From the NCBI GenBank assembly GCA_944319875.1, contig CALUFR010000069.1, positions 1 to 60,072 of the forward strand: 60,072 nucleotides of DNA. The letters are read 5' to 3'. Made by a program: the position numbers and the translations under genes. The notes below the pieces were generated by a model that did not search any database, was not told the origin of the DNA, and worked only from the letters and a program-made list of their open reading frames with translations. The stretch's first letter is position 1. Each line of letters opens with the position of its first letter. Of the stretch, positions 1-7,980 are shown one piece after another. The stretch comes from an uncultured Bacteroides sp. GTDB lineage: Bacteria > Bacteroidota > Bacteroidia > Bacteroidales > Bacteroidaceae.

Positions 1-60
1 TACGTGGTAAAAGGACTCATGCGCAGCCCATTAACCATTAATCATTAACCATTGAACATT

Positions 61-75
61 GCGGGCAAAGCCCGC
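61..75 (-). terminator. Short GC hairpin downstream of the DUF6769-like gene
   Basis: A perfect 6-bp stem (GCGGGC/GCCCGC) with a 3-nt loop lies about 70 bp past the stop of the minus-strand gene. No clear T-run follows on either strand, so termination is only a guess. The bases to its left (about 28-60) are an AT-rich simple repeat built on ATTAACCATTA. Confidence 0.35.
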
Positions 76-142
76 TAAATTCCCATTAACTTGTTTGCAA
101 AAGTAGGGAGTTCTGCTTGCAATCGGGTTGCAAACAGGCGGA

Positions 143-529
143 TCAGGCTACGGGAGGGGCACGCCGCCCCTTGGCGTGTACGATGTACGTGCCGTGCAGA
201 GATTCGATGTAGGGGGTACATGAAGAGTTGGAAGGTAAATCGTCTGCGGTACTTTGCCGTAGGAAAAACACCGCGAAGTCTGTCACTAAGCGTTGCGCTT
301 GCACGGGGGACACCTGTTGGATGGCGGGCACCCGTTGGAAGTAATGGGTCGTCACGCAACCTTGGTTGTGGCAGCAGTGTGAATGTCCGGCCGGGGCGGT
401 CGGGGTGGCCGAGCTATGGCGCATGCAGATAGCACCGTCGGCATGGTGATGATGGGGCATGACAGGCACTGCCAGCGTCAGAAGGCTGACCAGGAACAAT
501 AGAAAGGTGATGTAGTGCCTGCGGATCAT
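143..529 (-). CDS. Small exported His/Cys-rich protein, DUF6769-like
   Basis: A 128-residue protein with an N-terminal hydrophobic segment (about residues 8-25) that looks like a signal peptide or anchor. It is followed by a histidine cluster (PHHHHADG) and cysteine/histidine pairs (ICM, HSHCCHNQGC). This layout matches the small Bacteroides proteins now grouped as DUF6769, whose function is not established. The His/Cys pattern suggests metal binding in the periplasm, which is inference. In other Bacteroides such genes are often near metal-efflux or TonB-receptor genes; here the partner side lies outside the window. A consensus -7 element sits upstream at 565-572. The C-terminal third is basic and shows no motif. 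Confidence 0.6.
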   Translation of the reverse strand: MIRRHYITFLLFLVSLLTLAVPVMPHHHHADGAICMRHSSATPTAPAGHSHCCHNQGCVTTHYFQRVPAIQQVSPVQAQRLVTDFAVFFLRQSTADDLPSNSSCTPYIESLHGTYIVHAKGRRAPPVA

Positions 530-564
530 CCGTGTATCTCTTAATTTGTTTGGCTTGTGGGAGG

Positions 565-572
565 CAAAGATA
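565..572 (-). promoter_or_regulatory. -7 promoter element
   Basis: Read on the minus strand this is TATCTTTG, a perfect match to the Bacteroides -7 consensus TAnnTTTG, 36 bp upstream of the DUF6769-like start. No clear -33 TTTG was found. Confidence 0.5.
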
Positions 573-667
573 GTGATTATTTCTTTTGCTTGTGTTATTT
601 AATGCTTTATGTTGCATAACATGTTGCCAAAATCGTTGCTTTCCGAAAAAAATTGCTTTCTTTGTCT

Positions 668-693
668 CAGCATAGTTCAGCATAGGCTATGCT
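668..693 (+). promoter_or_regulatory. Operator-like repeat and palindrome upstream of fucR
   Basis: Bases 668-685 hold a tandem CAGCATAGTT/CAGCATAG. The second half starts a perfect palindrome at 679-693 (AGCATAG G CTATGCT, 7-bp arms around one base). The 18-bp block matches 1718-1735 before fucI at 14 of 18 positions. A repeat shared by a GntR gene and its presumed target, each just upstream of the start codon, is what an autoregulated operator would look like. Binding is inferred. Confidence 0.6.
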
Positions 694-710
694 TCTGATT
701 TGTGAGAGTT

Positions 711-1694
711 ATGGATGCAAAGATGTTCGGACAACAATCGAGTAAGGTCACCCAGCTGGCGGACCTGATCAGTCAGGCGATTTCCATGAGGGAATTTCGC
801 GAGGGAGATTCTTTGCCGTCCATCAATGAGTTGAGTCGTCGGTATGGCGTGTCGCGTGATACGGTTTTCAAGGCTTTCCGTGATTTGATGGAAAGAGGAC
901 TTATCGGTTCGACTCCCCGTAAGGGTTACTTTGTGACAGGGCAGGTCACGAAAGTGTTGCTGCTCCTTGATCAGTACACTCCTTTTAAGGAAACTTTGTA
1001 TAATAGTTTCGTAAGTCGTCTTCCCGTCAGCTATAAGGTGGATTTGCTTTTTCATCAGTATAATGAGCGACTTTTCAGTACAATCGTCCGTGAGTCCGTC
1101 GGGAAGTATAGCAAGTTTGTCGTGATGAATATCGACAACGAGCGCTTCAGCTCTTCTTTGAACAGGATTAATCCGGCCCGCCTGTTGTTGCTCGATTTCG
1201 GTAAGTTCGCAAAGGACAGGTATTCATATATTTGTCAAGATTTTGACGAAGCTTTCTATGATGCCTTGCGGCGCTTGAGCGACCGATTCTTTTCGTATCG
1301 GAAGTTTGTCTTTCTTTTCCCTCATTCCTTGAAACATCCTCAGAGCAGTAAGGATTATTTTATTCGTTTCTGTAAGGACTTTCATCTGTCTTGGCATATA
1401 GAGGAAGATGTTGAGAATTTGGAGGTGGAGAAAGGTGCGGCTTATCTGGCGATTAAGCAACAGGATGTGGTTCAGGTGGTGAAACAAGGACGGTTGGCCG
1501 GATTGAAATGCGGAAAGGATTTCGGACTGCTGGCCTATAATGACATCCCTTCTTATGAAGTGATTGACGAGGGGATTACGGCTCTGACGATTGATTGGGG
1601 ACAGATGGGGAATGAGGCGGCACGGTTTGTGTTGGACAATGTGGTCGTGCAGAAGTATCTGCCTACCGAAGTGAGGCTCCGGAATTCACTTTGA
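711..1694 (+). CDS. fucR: GntR-family regulator of the fucose operon
   Basis: A 327-residue regulator with an N-terminal winged helix-turn-helix of GntR type (about residues 8-75). It contains the usual block LPSINELSRRYGVSRDTVFK followed by a wing ending in RKGYFVTG. The C-terminal ~240 residues resemble a periplasmic-binding-protein/LacI-like ligand domain, as in other Bacteroides sugar regulators. In B. thetaiotaomicron a GntR-like FucR precedes fucI and represses the operon until fucose is present; position and domains here fit the same role. A GTG at 702 would add three residues. The ATG at 711 is preferred because it keeps the start clear of the upstream palindrome. Confidence 0.85.
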   Translation: MDAKMFGQQSSKVTQLADLISQAISMREFREGDSLPSINELSRRYGVSRDTVFKAFRDLMERGLIGSTPRKGYFVTGQVTKVLLLLDQYTPFKETLYNSFVSRLPVSYKVDLLFHQYNERLFSTIVRESVGKYSKFVVMNIDNERFSSSLNRINPARLLLLDFGKFAKDRYSYICQDFDEAFYDALRRLSDRFFSYRKFVFLFPHSLKHPQSSKDYFIRFCKDFHLSWHIEEDVENLEVEKGAAYLAIKQQDVVQVVKQGRLAGLKCGKDFGLLAYNDIPSYEVIDEGITALTIDWGQMGNEAARFVLDNVVVQKYLPTEVRLRNSL

Positions 1695-1717
1695 CGATTG
1701 ATCCTTTGAATCGCTTT

Positions 1718-1735
1718 CAGTACAGTTCAGTGTAG
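1718..1735 (+). promoter_or_regulatory. Operator-like repeat upstream of fucI
   Basis: CAGTACAGTT followed by CAGTGTAG forms a short direct repeat 58 bp before the fucI start. It agrees with 668-685, upstream of the regulator, at 14 of 18 positions. It is the likely FucR binding site controlling fucI and the genes after it; binding is inferred from position and similarity only. Confidence 0.6.
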
Positions 1736-1792
1736 AGATAATTAAATGAAACAAGATAAAATGACAGTTGTAGAATTTAAATGAAATAGTTT

Positions 1793-3568
1793 ATGAAAAA
1801 GTATCCTAAAATTGGTATCCGCCCCACCATTGACGGTCGTCAGGGAGGCGTTCGCGAGAGTTTGGAAGAAAAGACCATGAACCTGGCAAAAGCCGTGGCC
1901 GAGTTGATCAGTAGTAATCTGAAGAATGGCGACGGGAGTCCTGTGGAGTGTGTGATTGCCGACGGCACCATCGGTCGTGTGGCCGAGAGCGCCGCCTGTG
2001 CCGAGAAGTTCGAACGCGAAGGCGTAGGTTCCACCATCACCGTCACCTCCTGTTGGTGCTATGGCGCCGAGACGATGGACATGAATCCATATTATCCGAA
2101 AGCCGTGTGGGGATTCAACGGGACAGAGCGTCCGGGTGCCGTCTACCTGGCTGCCGTATTGGCCGGTCATGCTCAGAAAGGTCTTCCTGCGTTCGGCATC
2201 TATGGCCGTGACGTGCAGGATCTGGATGACAATACCATTCCCGCCGATGTGGCCGAGAAATTGCTTCGTTTTGCGCGTGCCGCCCAGGCCGTGGCTACCA
2301 TGCGCGGCAAGTCTTACCTCTCAATGGGCAGCGTGTCCATGGGTATTGCAGGCTCCATTGTCAATCCTGATTTCTTCCAAGAATATCTGGGTATGCGCAA
2401 CGAGTCGGTTGACCTCACCGAAATCATCCGCCGCATGACGGAAGGAATCTACGACAAAGAAGAGTTCGCCAAGGCGATGGCCTGGACCGAGAAATATTGC
2501 AAGGTGAACGAAGGCGATGACTTCAAGAACCGCCCGGAGAAGCGCAAGACGCGCGAGCAGAAGGATGCTGACTGGGAGTTCGTGGTGAAGATGATGATCA
2601 TCATGCGCGACCTGATGACGGGCAATCCGAAGCTCCGGGAAATGGGCTTCAAGGAAGAGGCGCTGGGACATAACGCCATTGCCGCAGGCTTTCAGGGCCA
2701 GCGCCAGTGGACGGATTTCTATCCCAACGGTGACTATCCGGAAGCTCTGCTCAACACATCCTTTGACTGGAATGGCATCCGCGAAGCCTTTGTGGTGGCT
2801 ACTGAAAATGATGCCTGTAACGGCGTGGCCATGCTCTTCGGCCATCTGCTGACCAATCGTGCACAGATTTTCTCCGACGTGCGTACTTATTGGAGCCCTG
2901 AGGCCGTGAAACGTGTGACGCGCAAGGAACTGACCGGCTTGGCATCCAACGGTATTATTCATCTGATCAACTCCGGCGCTACGACTCTGGACGGATCGGG
3001 TCAGTCGGTAGACGAGGCGGGCAATCCTGTGATGAAGGAACCGTGGAATCTGACCCAGGCCGATGTAGACAACTGCCTGAAGGCTACAACCTGGTATCCC
3101 GCCGACCGTGACTACTTCCGCGGAGGTGGTTTCTCGTCCAACTTCCTTTCCAAGGGTGGCATGCCTGTCACCATGATGCGTCTGAACCTGATTAAAGGCC
3201 TTGGCCCTGTGCTTCAGATAGCAGAAGGATGGACGGTGGACATTGATCCTGAAATCCATAAGACACTGAACATGCGCACCGATCCGACTTGGCCTACGAC
3301 GTGGTTCGTTCCTCGTCTGTGTGACAAACCGGCCTTTAAGGATGTCTATTCAGTGATGAACAACTGGGGAGCCAACCATGGCGCCATCAGCTATGGCCAC
3401 ATCGGTCAGGACCTGATAACGCTGGCTTCTATGCTGCGTATCCCTGTCTGCATGCACAATGTGGAAGACGACAAGATATTCCGTCCTGCCGCATGGAATG
3501 CCTTCGGAATGGATAAGGAAGGGGCTGATTATCGCGCATGCAATGTATACGGACCTTTGTATAAATAA
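1793..3568 (+). CDS. fucI: L-fucose isomerase
   Basis: At 591 residues this matches the usual length of FucI, a cytoplasmic Mn-dependent enzyme that turns L-fucose into L-fuculose and also acts on D-arabinose. The metal-site blocks of the family are visible: [19 protein letters not shown] (catalytic Glu), [14 protein letters not shown] (Asp) and [16 protein letters not shown] (His). The N-terminus [14 protein letters not shown] is also typical. It follows the fucR-like gene with the operator-like repeat at 1718-1735 in between, so fucose induction is likely. In B. thetaiotaomicron aldolase and kinase genes come next; here they do not. Confidence 0.97.
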   Translation: MKKYPKIGIRPTIDGRQGGVRESLEEKTMNLAKAVAELISSNLKNGDGSPVECVIADGTIGRVAESAACAEKFEREGVGSTITVTSCWCYGAETMDMNPYYPKAVWGFNGTERPGAVYLAAVLAGHAQKGLPAFGIYGRDVQDLDDNTIPADVAEKLLRFARAAQAVATMRGKSYLSMGSVSMGIAGSIVNPDFFQEYLGMRNESVDLTEIIRRMTEGIYDKEEFAKAMAWTEKYCKVNEGDDFKNRPEKRKTREQKDADWEFVVKMMIIMRDLMTGNPKLREMGFKEEALGHNAIAAGFQGQRQWTDFYPNGDYPEALLNTSFDWNGIREAFVVATENDACNGVAMLFGHLLTNRAQIFSDVRTYWSPEAVKRVTRKELTGLASNGIIHLINSGATTLDGSGQSVDEAGNPVMKEPWNLTQADVDNCLKATTWYPADRDYFRGGGFSSNFLSKGGMPVTMMRLNLIKGLGPVLQIAEGWTVDIDPEIHKTLNMRTDPTWPTTWFVPRLCDKPAFKDVYSVMNNWGANHGAISYGHIGQDLITLASMLRIPVCMHNVEDDKIFRPAAWNAFGMDKEGADYRACNVYGPLYK

Positions 3569-3578
3569 ATAATATCTC

Positions 3579-3668
3579 GACGTGAAGTCTTGCTTTCGTC
3601 GGACGAAAACATTACTTTCGCAAACGGAAAAGCGATGTTTTGTCTGAACGAAAGCAATGCTTCGCGTC
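3579..3668. repeat. Imperfect inverted repeat made of four ~23-bp units
   Basis: Between fucI and the mutarotase gene lie about four degenerate units of 22-24 bp, each built on GAAA...TGCTTTCG...AACG. Units in the second half are roughly complementary to the first. The block therefore also reads as one long imperfect hairpin, with arms of about 40 bp (3579-3620 and 3631-3668). It could attenuate or stabilise the operon transcript, or mark the scar of lost genes. Confidence 0.65.
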
Positions 3669-3682
3669 AAACCTAAAAATGA

Positions 3683-4096
3683 ATGGATCTTAAAGACAAG
3701 AATATGATGGACATTCCTCAAGAAGGTTATCGTGTACAGACCTATCATGAGCCCGTAAAAAGATATTGTCAGACGCTTGACCTGCGTGACAATCCTGAAC
3801 TGATAGCGGAATACCGGAAACGCCATAGCCGTGCGGAAGTATGGCCGGAAATTTTGGCGGGCATCCGCGAGGTGGGCATCCTGGAGATGGAAATATATAT
3901 AGTGGGAACGCGCCTTTTTATGATTGTGGAGACGCCGCTCGACTTTGATTGGAATACGGCGATGGCCCGGCTGGATACGCTGCCCAGGCAACGTGAATGG
4001 GAGGCTTATATGTCAGTCTTTCAGCAGGCCGACCCTCATGCCAGTTCGGCCGGAAAATGGAAACTGATGGAACGGATGTTCCATTTATATGAATAA
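3683..4096 (+). CDS. L-rhamnose/L-fucose mutarotase family protein
   Basis: A 137-residue protein of the RhaM (DUF718) dimeric alpha/beta-barrel mutarotase family. These cytoplasmic enzymes interconvert the alpha and beta anomers of L-sugars. The core RYCQTLDLRDNPELIAEYRK and the block AEVWPEILAGIREVGI match the family pattern, including the conserved His-x-x-x-Glu-Val-Trp-Pro-Glu region. Its place between fucose isomerase and fucose permease suggests L-fucose as substrate, corresponding to the small gene next to fucP in other Bacteroides; this is inference. Starts at 3704 or 3707 are possible alternatives. About 114 bp separate it from fucI, filled mostly by the inverted repeat. Confidence 0.85.
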   Translation: MDLKDKNMMDIPQEGYRVQTYHEPVKRYCQTLDLRDNPELIAEYRKRHSRAEVWPEILAGIREVGILEMEIYIVGTRLFMIVETPLDFDWNTAMARLDTLPRQREWEAYMSVFQQADPHASSAGKWKLMERMFHLYE

Positions 4097-4119
4097 CAAA
4101 TAGATCTGAAAAAGAAACC

Positions 4120-5430
4120 ATGAAAACCAATAAAGCTTCCATTTTGTCAAAGGATGGAGTAAATTACCTTGTCCCTTTTGTACTGATAACCTCCTGTTTC
4201 GCCTTGTGGGGATTTGCCAATGACATTACCAATCCGATGGTAAAGGCGTTTTCCAAGATTTTCCGGATGAGTGCCACCGACGGCGCGTTGGTTCAGGTGG
4301 CGTTTTATGGCGGATATTTCGCCATGGCTTTTCCTGCGGCGATGTTCATCCGCAGATATTCGTACAAAGCCGGTGTCCTGTTGGGGCTCGGCATGTATGC
4401 TTTCGGGGCCTTTCTCTTTTTTCCCGCCAAGATGACAGGAGAGTATTATCCTTTTTTGATTGCCTATTTTATTCTGACCTGCGGTCTCTCTTTTCTGGAA
4501 ACCAGTTGTAATCCCTATATTCTTTCCATGGGAACGGAAGAGACCGCGACGCGGCGTCTCAATCTGGCGCAGTCTTTCAATCCCATGGGCTCGCTCATCG
4601 GGATGTATGTGGCCATGAACTTCATTCAGGCCCGTCTTCATCCGCTTGATACGGCCGACCGCGCCCTCTTGAGTGACCAGGAGTTCGAGGCTATTAAGGA
4701 GTATGACCTTAGTGTATTGATTGCTCCTTATTTAGCCATTGGTTTGATTATCCTGCTGATGCTGATTGTCATTCGCCTGGTCAAGATGCCTAAGAACGGC
4801 GAGGAAAACCATGATATTAATTTCCTGCCTACGTTGAGGCGCATCTTTGCGCTGCCCCGCTATCGTGAGGGAGTCATCGCCCAGTTCTTCTATGTCGGTG
4901 CGCAGATCATGTGTTGGACGTTCATTATCCAATATGGTACACACCTGTTTATGTCGCAGGGCATGGACGAGAAGGCAGCTGAAGTCCTTTCTCAGAAATA
5001 CAATATCGTGGCGATGGTCATATTCTGTATCAGCCGTTTTGTCTGCACATTCATTCTCCGCTATCTGAATGCAGGTCGTCTGCTGATGATTTTGGCTGTA
5101 TTGGGAGGTGCGTTCACGTTGGGAGCTGTATTCTTGCAGAATATCTACGGGTTATATTCGCTGGTAGCCATTTCGGCCTGCATGTCCTTGATGTTCCCCA
5201 CCATTTACGGCATTGCGTTGAAAGGATTGGGCGATGATGCCAAGTTTGGCGCTGCCGGTCTGATAATGGCCATCTTAGGTGGTTCTGTATTGCCTCCCGT
5301 TCAAGCCTTGGTGATTGATATGCATACCATTGGAAGTCTGCCGGCGGTCAATGTATCGTTCCTTCTTCCTTTTGTTTGTTTTATTGTAATTGTTTATTAT
5401 GGTTACCGAACGGTCCGCAACGGTTGGTAA
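4120..5430 (+). CDS. fucP: L-fucose:H+ symporter
   Basis: A 436-residue major facilitator protein with about 12 hydrophobic segments, in the FHS subfamily. The block FLETSCNPYILSMG carries the Glu equivalent to the proton-coupling residue of E. coli FucP, and LWGFANDITNPMV matches the first-helix signature. It sits in the inner membrane and brings in L-fucose with a proton. It is last in the fuc gene set, 23 bp after the mutarotase. A hairpin at 5461-5485 closes the unit. Confidence 0.93.
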   Translation: MKTNKASILSKDGVNYLVPFVLITSCFALWGFANDITNPMVKAFSKIFRMSATDGALVQVAFYGGYFAMAFPAAMFIRRYSYKAGVLLGLGMYAFGAFLFFPAKMTGEYYPFLIAYFILTCGLSFLETSCNPYILSMGTEETATRRLNLAQSFNPMGSLIGMYVAMNFIQARLHPLDTADRALLSDQEFEAIKEYDLSVLIAPYLAIGLIILLMLIVIRLVKMPKNGEENHDINFLPTLRRIFALPRYREGVIAQFFYVGAQIMCWTFIIQYGTHLFMSQGMDEKAAEVLSQKYNIVAMVIFCISRFVCTFILRYLNAGRLLMILAVLGGAFTLGAVFLQNIYGLYSLVAISACMSLMFPTIYGIALKGLGDDAKFGAAGLIMAILGGSVLPPVQALVIDMHTIGSLPAVNVSFLLPFVCFIVIVYYGYRTVRNGW

Positions 5431-5460
5431 ACCAGGTCTGTAGTTTGTGACGGTTGTGGA

Positions 5461-5485
5461 GAAGACGGATTAATTTTCCGTCTTC
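5461..5485. terminator. Bidirectional terminator hairpin
   Basis: A perfect 9-bp stem (GAAGACGGA/TCCGTCTTC) with a 7-nt AT loop lies between the convergent fucP and lipoprotein genes. It overlaps the stop codon of the latter. The following tracts are only pyrimidine-rich. Confidence 0.6.
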
Positions 5486-6294
5486 CTTTCCGTCATTTTC
5501 TTTTGGATGAACCGTATCTTCAGGTTGGCATCCTCCTTCTGTTTTTTGATTTCCGTGATGCTGGAGAGTATTTTCCCCAGCTCGTAGACGTTGGCGGCCG
5601 CTTGGCGGTCAGCGGGCATCATGTGGGTCGTGTAGGGGCGTTCGCCTAAATAGTCCACCCGGAGGTTCTTGTCTTTATTGGCCGCAACGAAGGCGATGAG
5701 GCCTCCGTCTTCACCCAGTTTGTAGTCAGCCTTTTCGATACGCTCGCCCAAGTCGGTGGTTTCGTAGCTGTCGCGCGAAGCGGATGTTTCGGCAAAGCTG
5801 CCGTCCGGTGCGGTCACTTTTACAGCGGTGTGGTGAATGTTATAGCTTCCGCAGTAGATGGATGTCAGGCTCAGTACACCCGTTTCGTCTGTCTGGAAAC
5901 GCAGGAACGAACGGTGCAGGTTGCGTTCGATGACTTGTGCGGGAGCCAGATAGCGTCCTATCTGTTGGTAGGCCGTGTCTTTCTCAAGGACAAATTTACT
6001 TTTTATGGCTTCGAATTCCTGTTGTTTGGCGGTTAGCGTGCTGTCCAGATACTCTAAAGTCTTTTGTTGTTCTTCCAGCTCTACTTCCTGCATCAGGTAG
6101 ATGCCTTGGCGACGGGTGTCGAAAGCTTTGGGGTAGAGTAGCTTGATGCTGTCTATCTGTGCTTTTGCTTCGTCGTAGTTGCCGGCTTCGAAGGCTGCGC
6201 GTGCTTCGGCCAGTTTCAGGGCGGCTTTCTTTTCTACGTTTTCGCAGGCTACCAATGTGCCGCAGAGGCATGCCAAAATGATAGTTTTTCTCAT
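5470..6294 (-). CDS. Hypothetical lipoprotein with coiled coil
   Basis: A 274-residue protein beginning with a short lipoprotein signal (MRKTIILACLCGTLVAC, lipobox LVAC), so it is probably lipid-anchored in the periplasm or outer membrane. Residues about 25-60 look like one helical-hairpin (TPR-like) repeat: EARAAFEAGNYDEAKAQID. A coiled coil follows over about residues 70-115, then a mainly beta region and a short basic helix at the end. I do not recognise a characterised family. It stands alone between fucP and the divergent CCA-type gene. Confidence 0.75.
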   Translation of the reverse strand: MRKTIILACLCGTLVACENVEKKAALKLAEARAAFEAGNYDEAKAQIDSIKLLYPKAFDTRRQGIYLMQEVELEEQQKTLEYLDSTLTAKQQEFEAIKSKFVLEKDTAYQQIGRYLAPAQVIERNLHRSFLRFQTDETGVLSLTSIYCGSYNIHHTAVKVTAPDGSFAETSASRDSYETTDLGERIEKADYKLGEDGGLIAFVAANKDKNLRVDYLGERPYTTHMMPADRQAAANVYELGKILSSITEIKKQKEDANLKIRFIQKKMTERKTEN

Positions 6295-6367
6295 ATATCC
6301 AGTCCGATTTTTTTAGGATGTAACAATGTGGTTGTCGTTGTCGGGACAAAAATAGAAATAATATCCT

Positions 6368-6375
6368 TATCTTTG
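6368..6375 (+). promoter_or_regulatory. -7 promoter element for the CCA-type gene
   Basis: TATCTTTG, a perfect TAnnTTTG match, lies 37 bp before the start at 6413. No -33 TTTG at the usual distance. Confidence 0.5.
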
Positions 6376-6412
6376 CCGCTTGAAAACCATTAAAATGCAA
6401 ACGGATTGAATT

Positions 6413-7843
6413 ATGATTGAACTGACAGCAGATGAACTGAAGCAACGATTTGACGGCAAGATATTCAAGCAGATCTCCGAAACGGCCGATGAATTGGGGT
6501 TGGAGTGTTATGTCGTAGGCGGGTATGTGCGCGACATTTTCCTGCAACGCCCGTCGAAGGACATTGACGTAGTGGTGGTAGGCAGCGGTATCGCCATGGC
6601 CGAAGCTTTGGGACGTCGGTTGGGACGCGGTGCGCATGTGTCCGTATTCAAGAACTTCGGTACGGCTCAGCTGAAATACCGGGATACGGAGGTGGAGTTC
6701 GTCGGTGCCCGTAAGGAATCATATACGCATGATTCGCGCAAACCTGTCGTAGAGGATGGGACATTGGAGGACGACCAGAACCGGCGGGACTTTACCATCA
6801 ATGCTTTGGCTGTCTGCCTGAATGCTGACAGGTATGGTGAGTTGGTGGATCCTTTTGGAGGAATGGATGACCTGAAGGAGCGTACCATTCGCACACCGCT
6901 TGATCCGGATATCACCTTTAGCGACGATCCGTTGCGCATGATGCGTTGCATCCGTTTTGCCACTCAGCTCAATTTCTATATTGATGATGAGACGTTTGAG
7001 TCACTTTGCCGCAACAAGGAGCGTATAAGCATCATTTCAAAGGAGCGTATAGCCGATGAATTGAACAAGATCATGCTGTCTCCGATACCTTCCAAGGGAT
7101 TTATTGACCTGGACCGTAGCGGACTTCTGGAACTGATTTTTCCTGAACTGGCCGCTTTGCAAGGAATTGAAACCCGTAACGGGCGAGCCCACAAGGACAA
7201 CTTCTATCACACATTGGAAGTGCTCGATAATATCAGCCGCAAGACCGATAACTTGTGGTTGCGTTGGGCGGCGTTGCTCCATGATATCGCCAAGCCCGTT
7301 ACGAAACGCTGGGATCCGCGTGCAGGCTGGACATTCCATAATCATAACTTCATCGGTGAAAAGATGATACCCACTATTTTCCGCAAGATGAAGTTGCCCA
7401 TGAACGAGAAGATGAAGTATGTGCAGAAGCTTGTGGGGCTGCACATGCGTCCTATTGTGATAGCTGATGAGGAGGTGACCGACTCAGCCGTGCGCCGCCT
7501 GCTTTTTGAAGCCGGTGATGACATTGATGATCTGATGACCTTGTGCGAGGCCGACATTACATCGAAGAATTCGGAGCGCAAGAAACGTTTTCTGGAGAAT
7601 TTCCAATTGGTCCGTCAGAAGCTGAAGGATTTGGAGGAGCGTGACCGTATCCGCAATTTTCAGCCGCCTGTCAGCGGAGAAGAGATTATGCGTACTTTCG
7701 GCCTCCCTCCCTGCCAGCAGGTGGGCGCGCTGAAGAGCGCCATCAAAGACGCCATTCTCGACGGTGTCATTCCCAACGAATACGAAGCGGCTCGCCGGTT
7801 TATGCTCCAACGGGCAGAGAAAATGGGGCTAAAGACGGTGTGA
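6413..7843 (+). CDS. cca: CCA tRNA nucleotidyltransferase / poly(A) polymerase family with HD domain
   Basis: A 476-residue class II nucleotidyltransferase. The N-terminal head has CYVVGGYVRDIFL and the metal-binding DIDVVVVG, followed by the RRDFTINALA block used for nucleotide recognition. An HD domain (LLHDIAKPVTKRW) sits near residue 285. The family adds or repairs the CCA end of tRNA in the cytoplasm; one branch instead adds poly(A). Bacteroides usually carry this single long form, so CCA addition is the likelier role. Transcribed alone, with its own -7 element. Confidence 0.88.
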   Translation: MIELTADELKQRFDGKIFKQISETADELGLECYVVGGYVRDIFLQRPSKDIDVVVVGSGIAMAEALGRRLGRGAHVSVFKNFGTAQLKYRDTEVEFVGARKESYTHDSRKPVVEDGTLEDDQNRRDFTINALAVCLNADRYGELVDPFGGMDDLKERTIRTPLDPDITFSDDPLRMMRCIRFATQLNFYIDDETFESLCRNKERISIISKERIADELNKIMLSPIPSKGFIDLDRSGLLELIFPELAALQGIETRNGRAHKDNFYHTLEVLDNISRKTDNLWLRWAALLHDIAKPVTKRWDPRAGWTFHNHNFIGEKMIPTIFRKMKLPMNEKMKYVQKLVGLHMRPIVIADEEVTDSAVRRLLFEAGDDIDDLMTLCEADITSKNSERKKRFLENFQLVRQKLKDLEERDRIRNFQPPVSGEEIMRTFGLPPCQQVGALKSAIKDAILDGVIPNEYEAARRFMLQRAEKMGLKTV

Positions 7844-7918
7844 CAATCCTGTTTTGTAGCGGGACTGTAGAAAAATTTGTGCCGATTTTTTAATATCCGG
7901 AATAAAAACGTCTTACTT

Positions 7919-7950
7919 TTTGCTTGTGAATGAAAATTTGTTTATTTTTG
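7919..7950 (+). promoter_or_regulatory. Full consensus promoter of the WD40/caspase operon
   Basis: TTTG at 7919-7922, then exactly 20 bp, then TATTTTTG at 7943-7950: both Bacteroides elements at the expected spacing. Transcription should begin near 7957, downstream of the in-frame ATG at 7930. This settles the start of the next gene at 7981. Confidence 0.75.
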
Positions 7951-7980
7951 CCACGCATTCGCAAATATAAACATAAATAT

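Noticed and set aside
687-1055. Minus-strand 122-codon frame over the start of the fucose regulator
   Set aside because: It is antisense to a gene with a clear helix-turn-helix and has no recognisable features.
7930-7980. Earlier ATG of the WD40-like gene
   Set aside because: The predicted transcription start near 7957 lies downstream of it, and the signal peptide begins at 7981.
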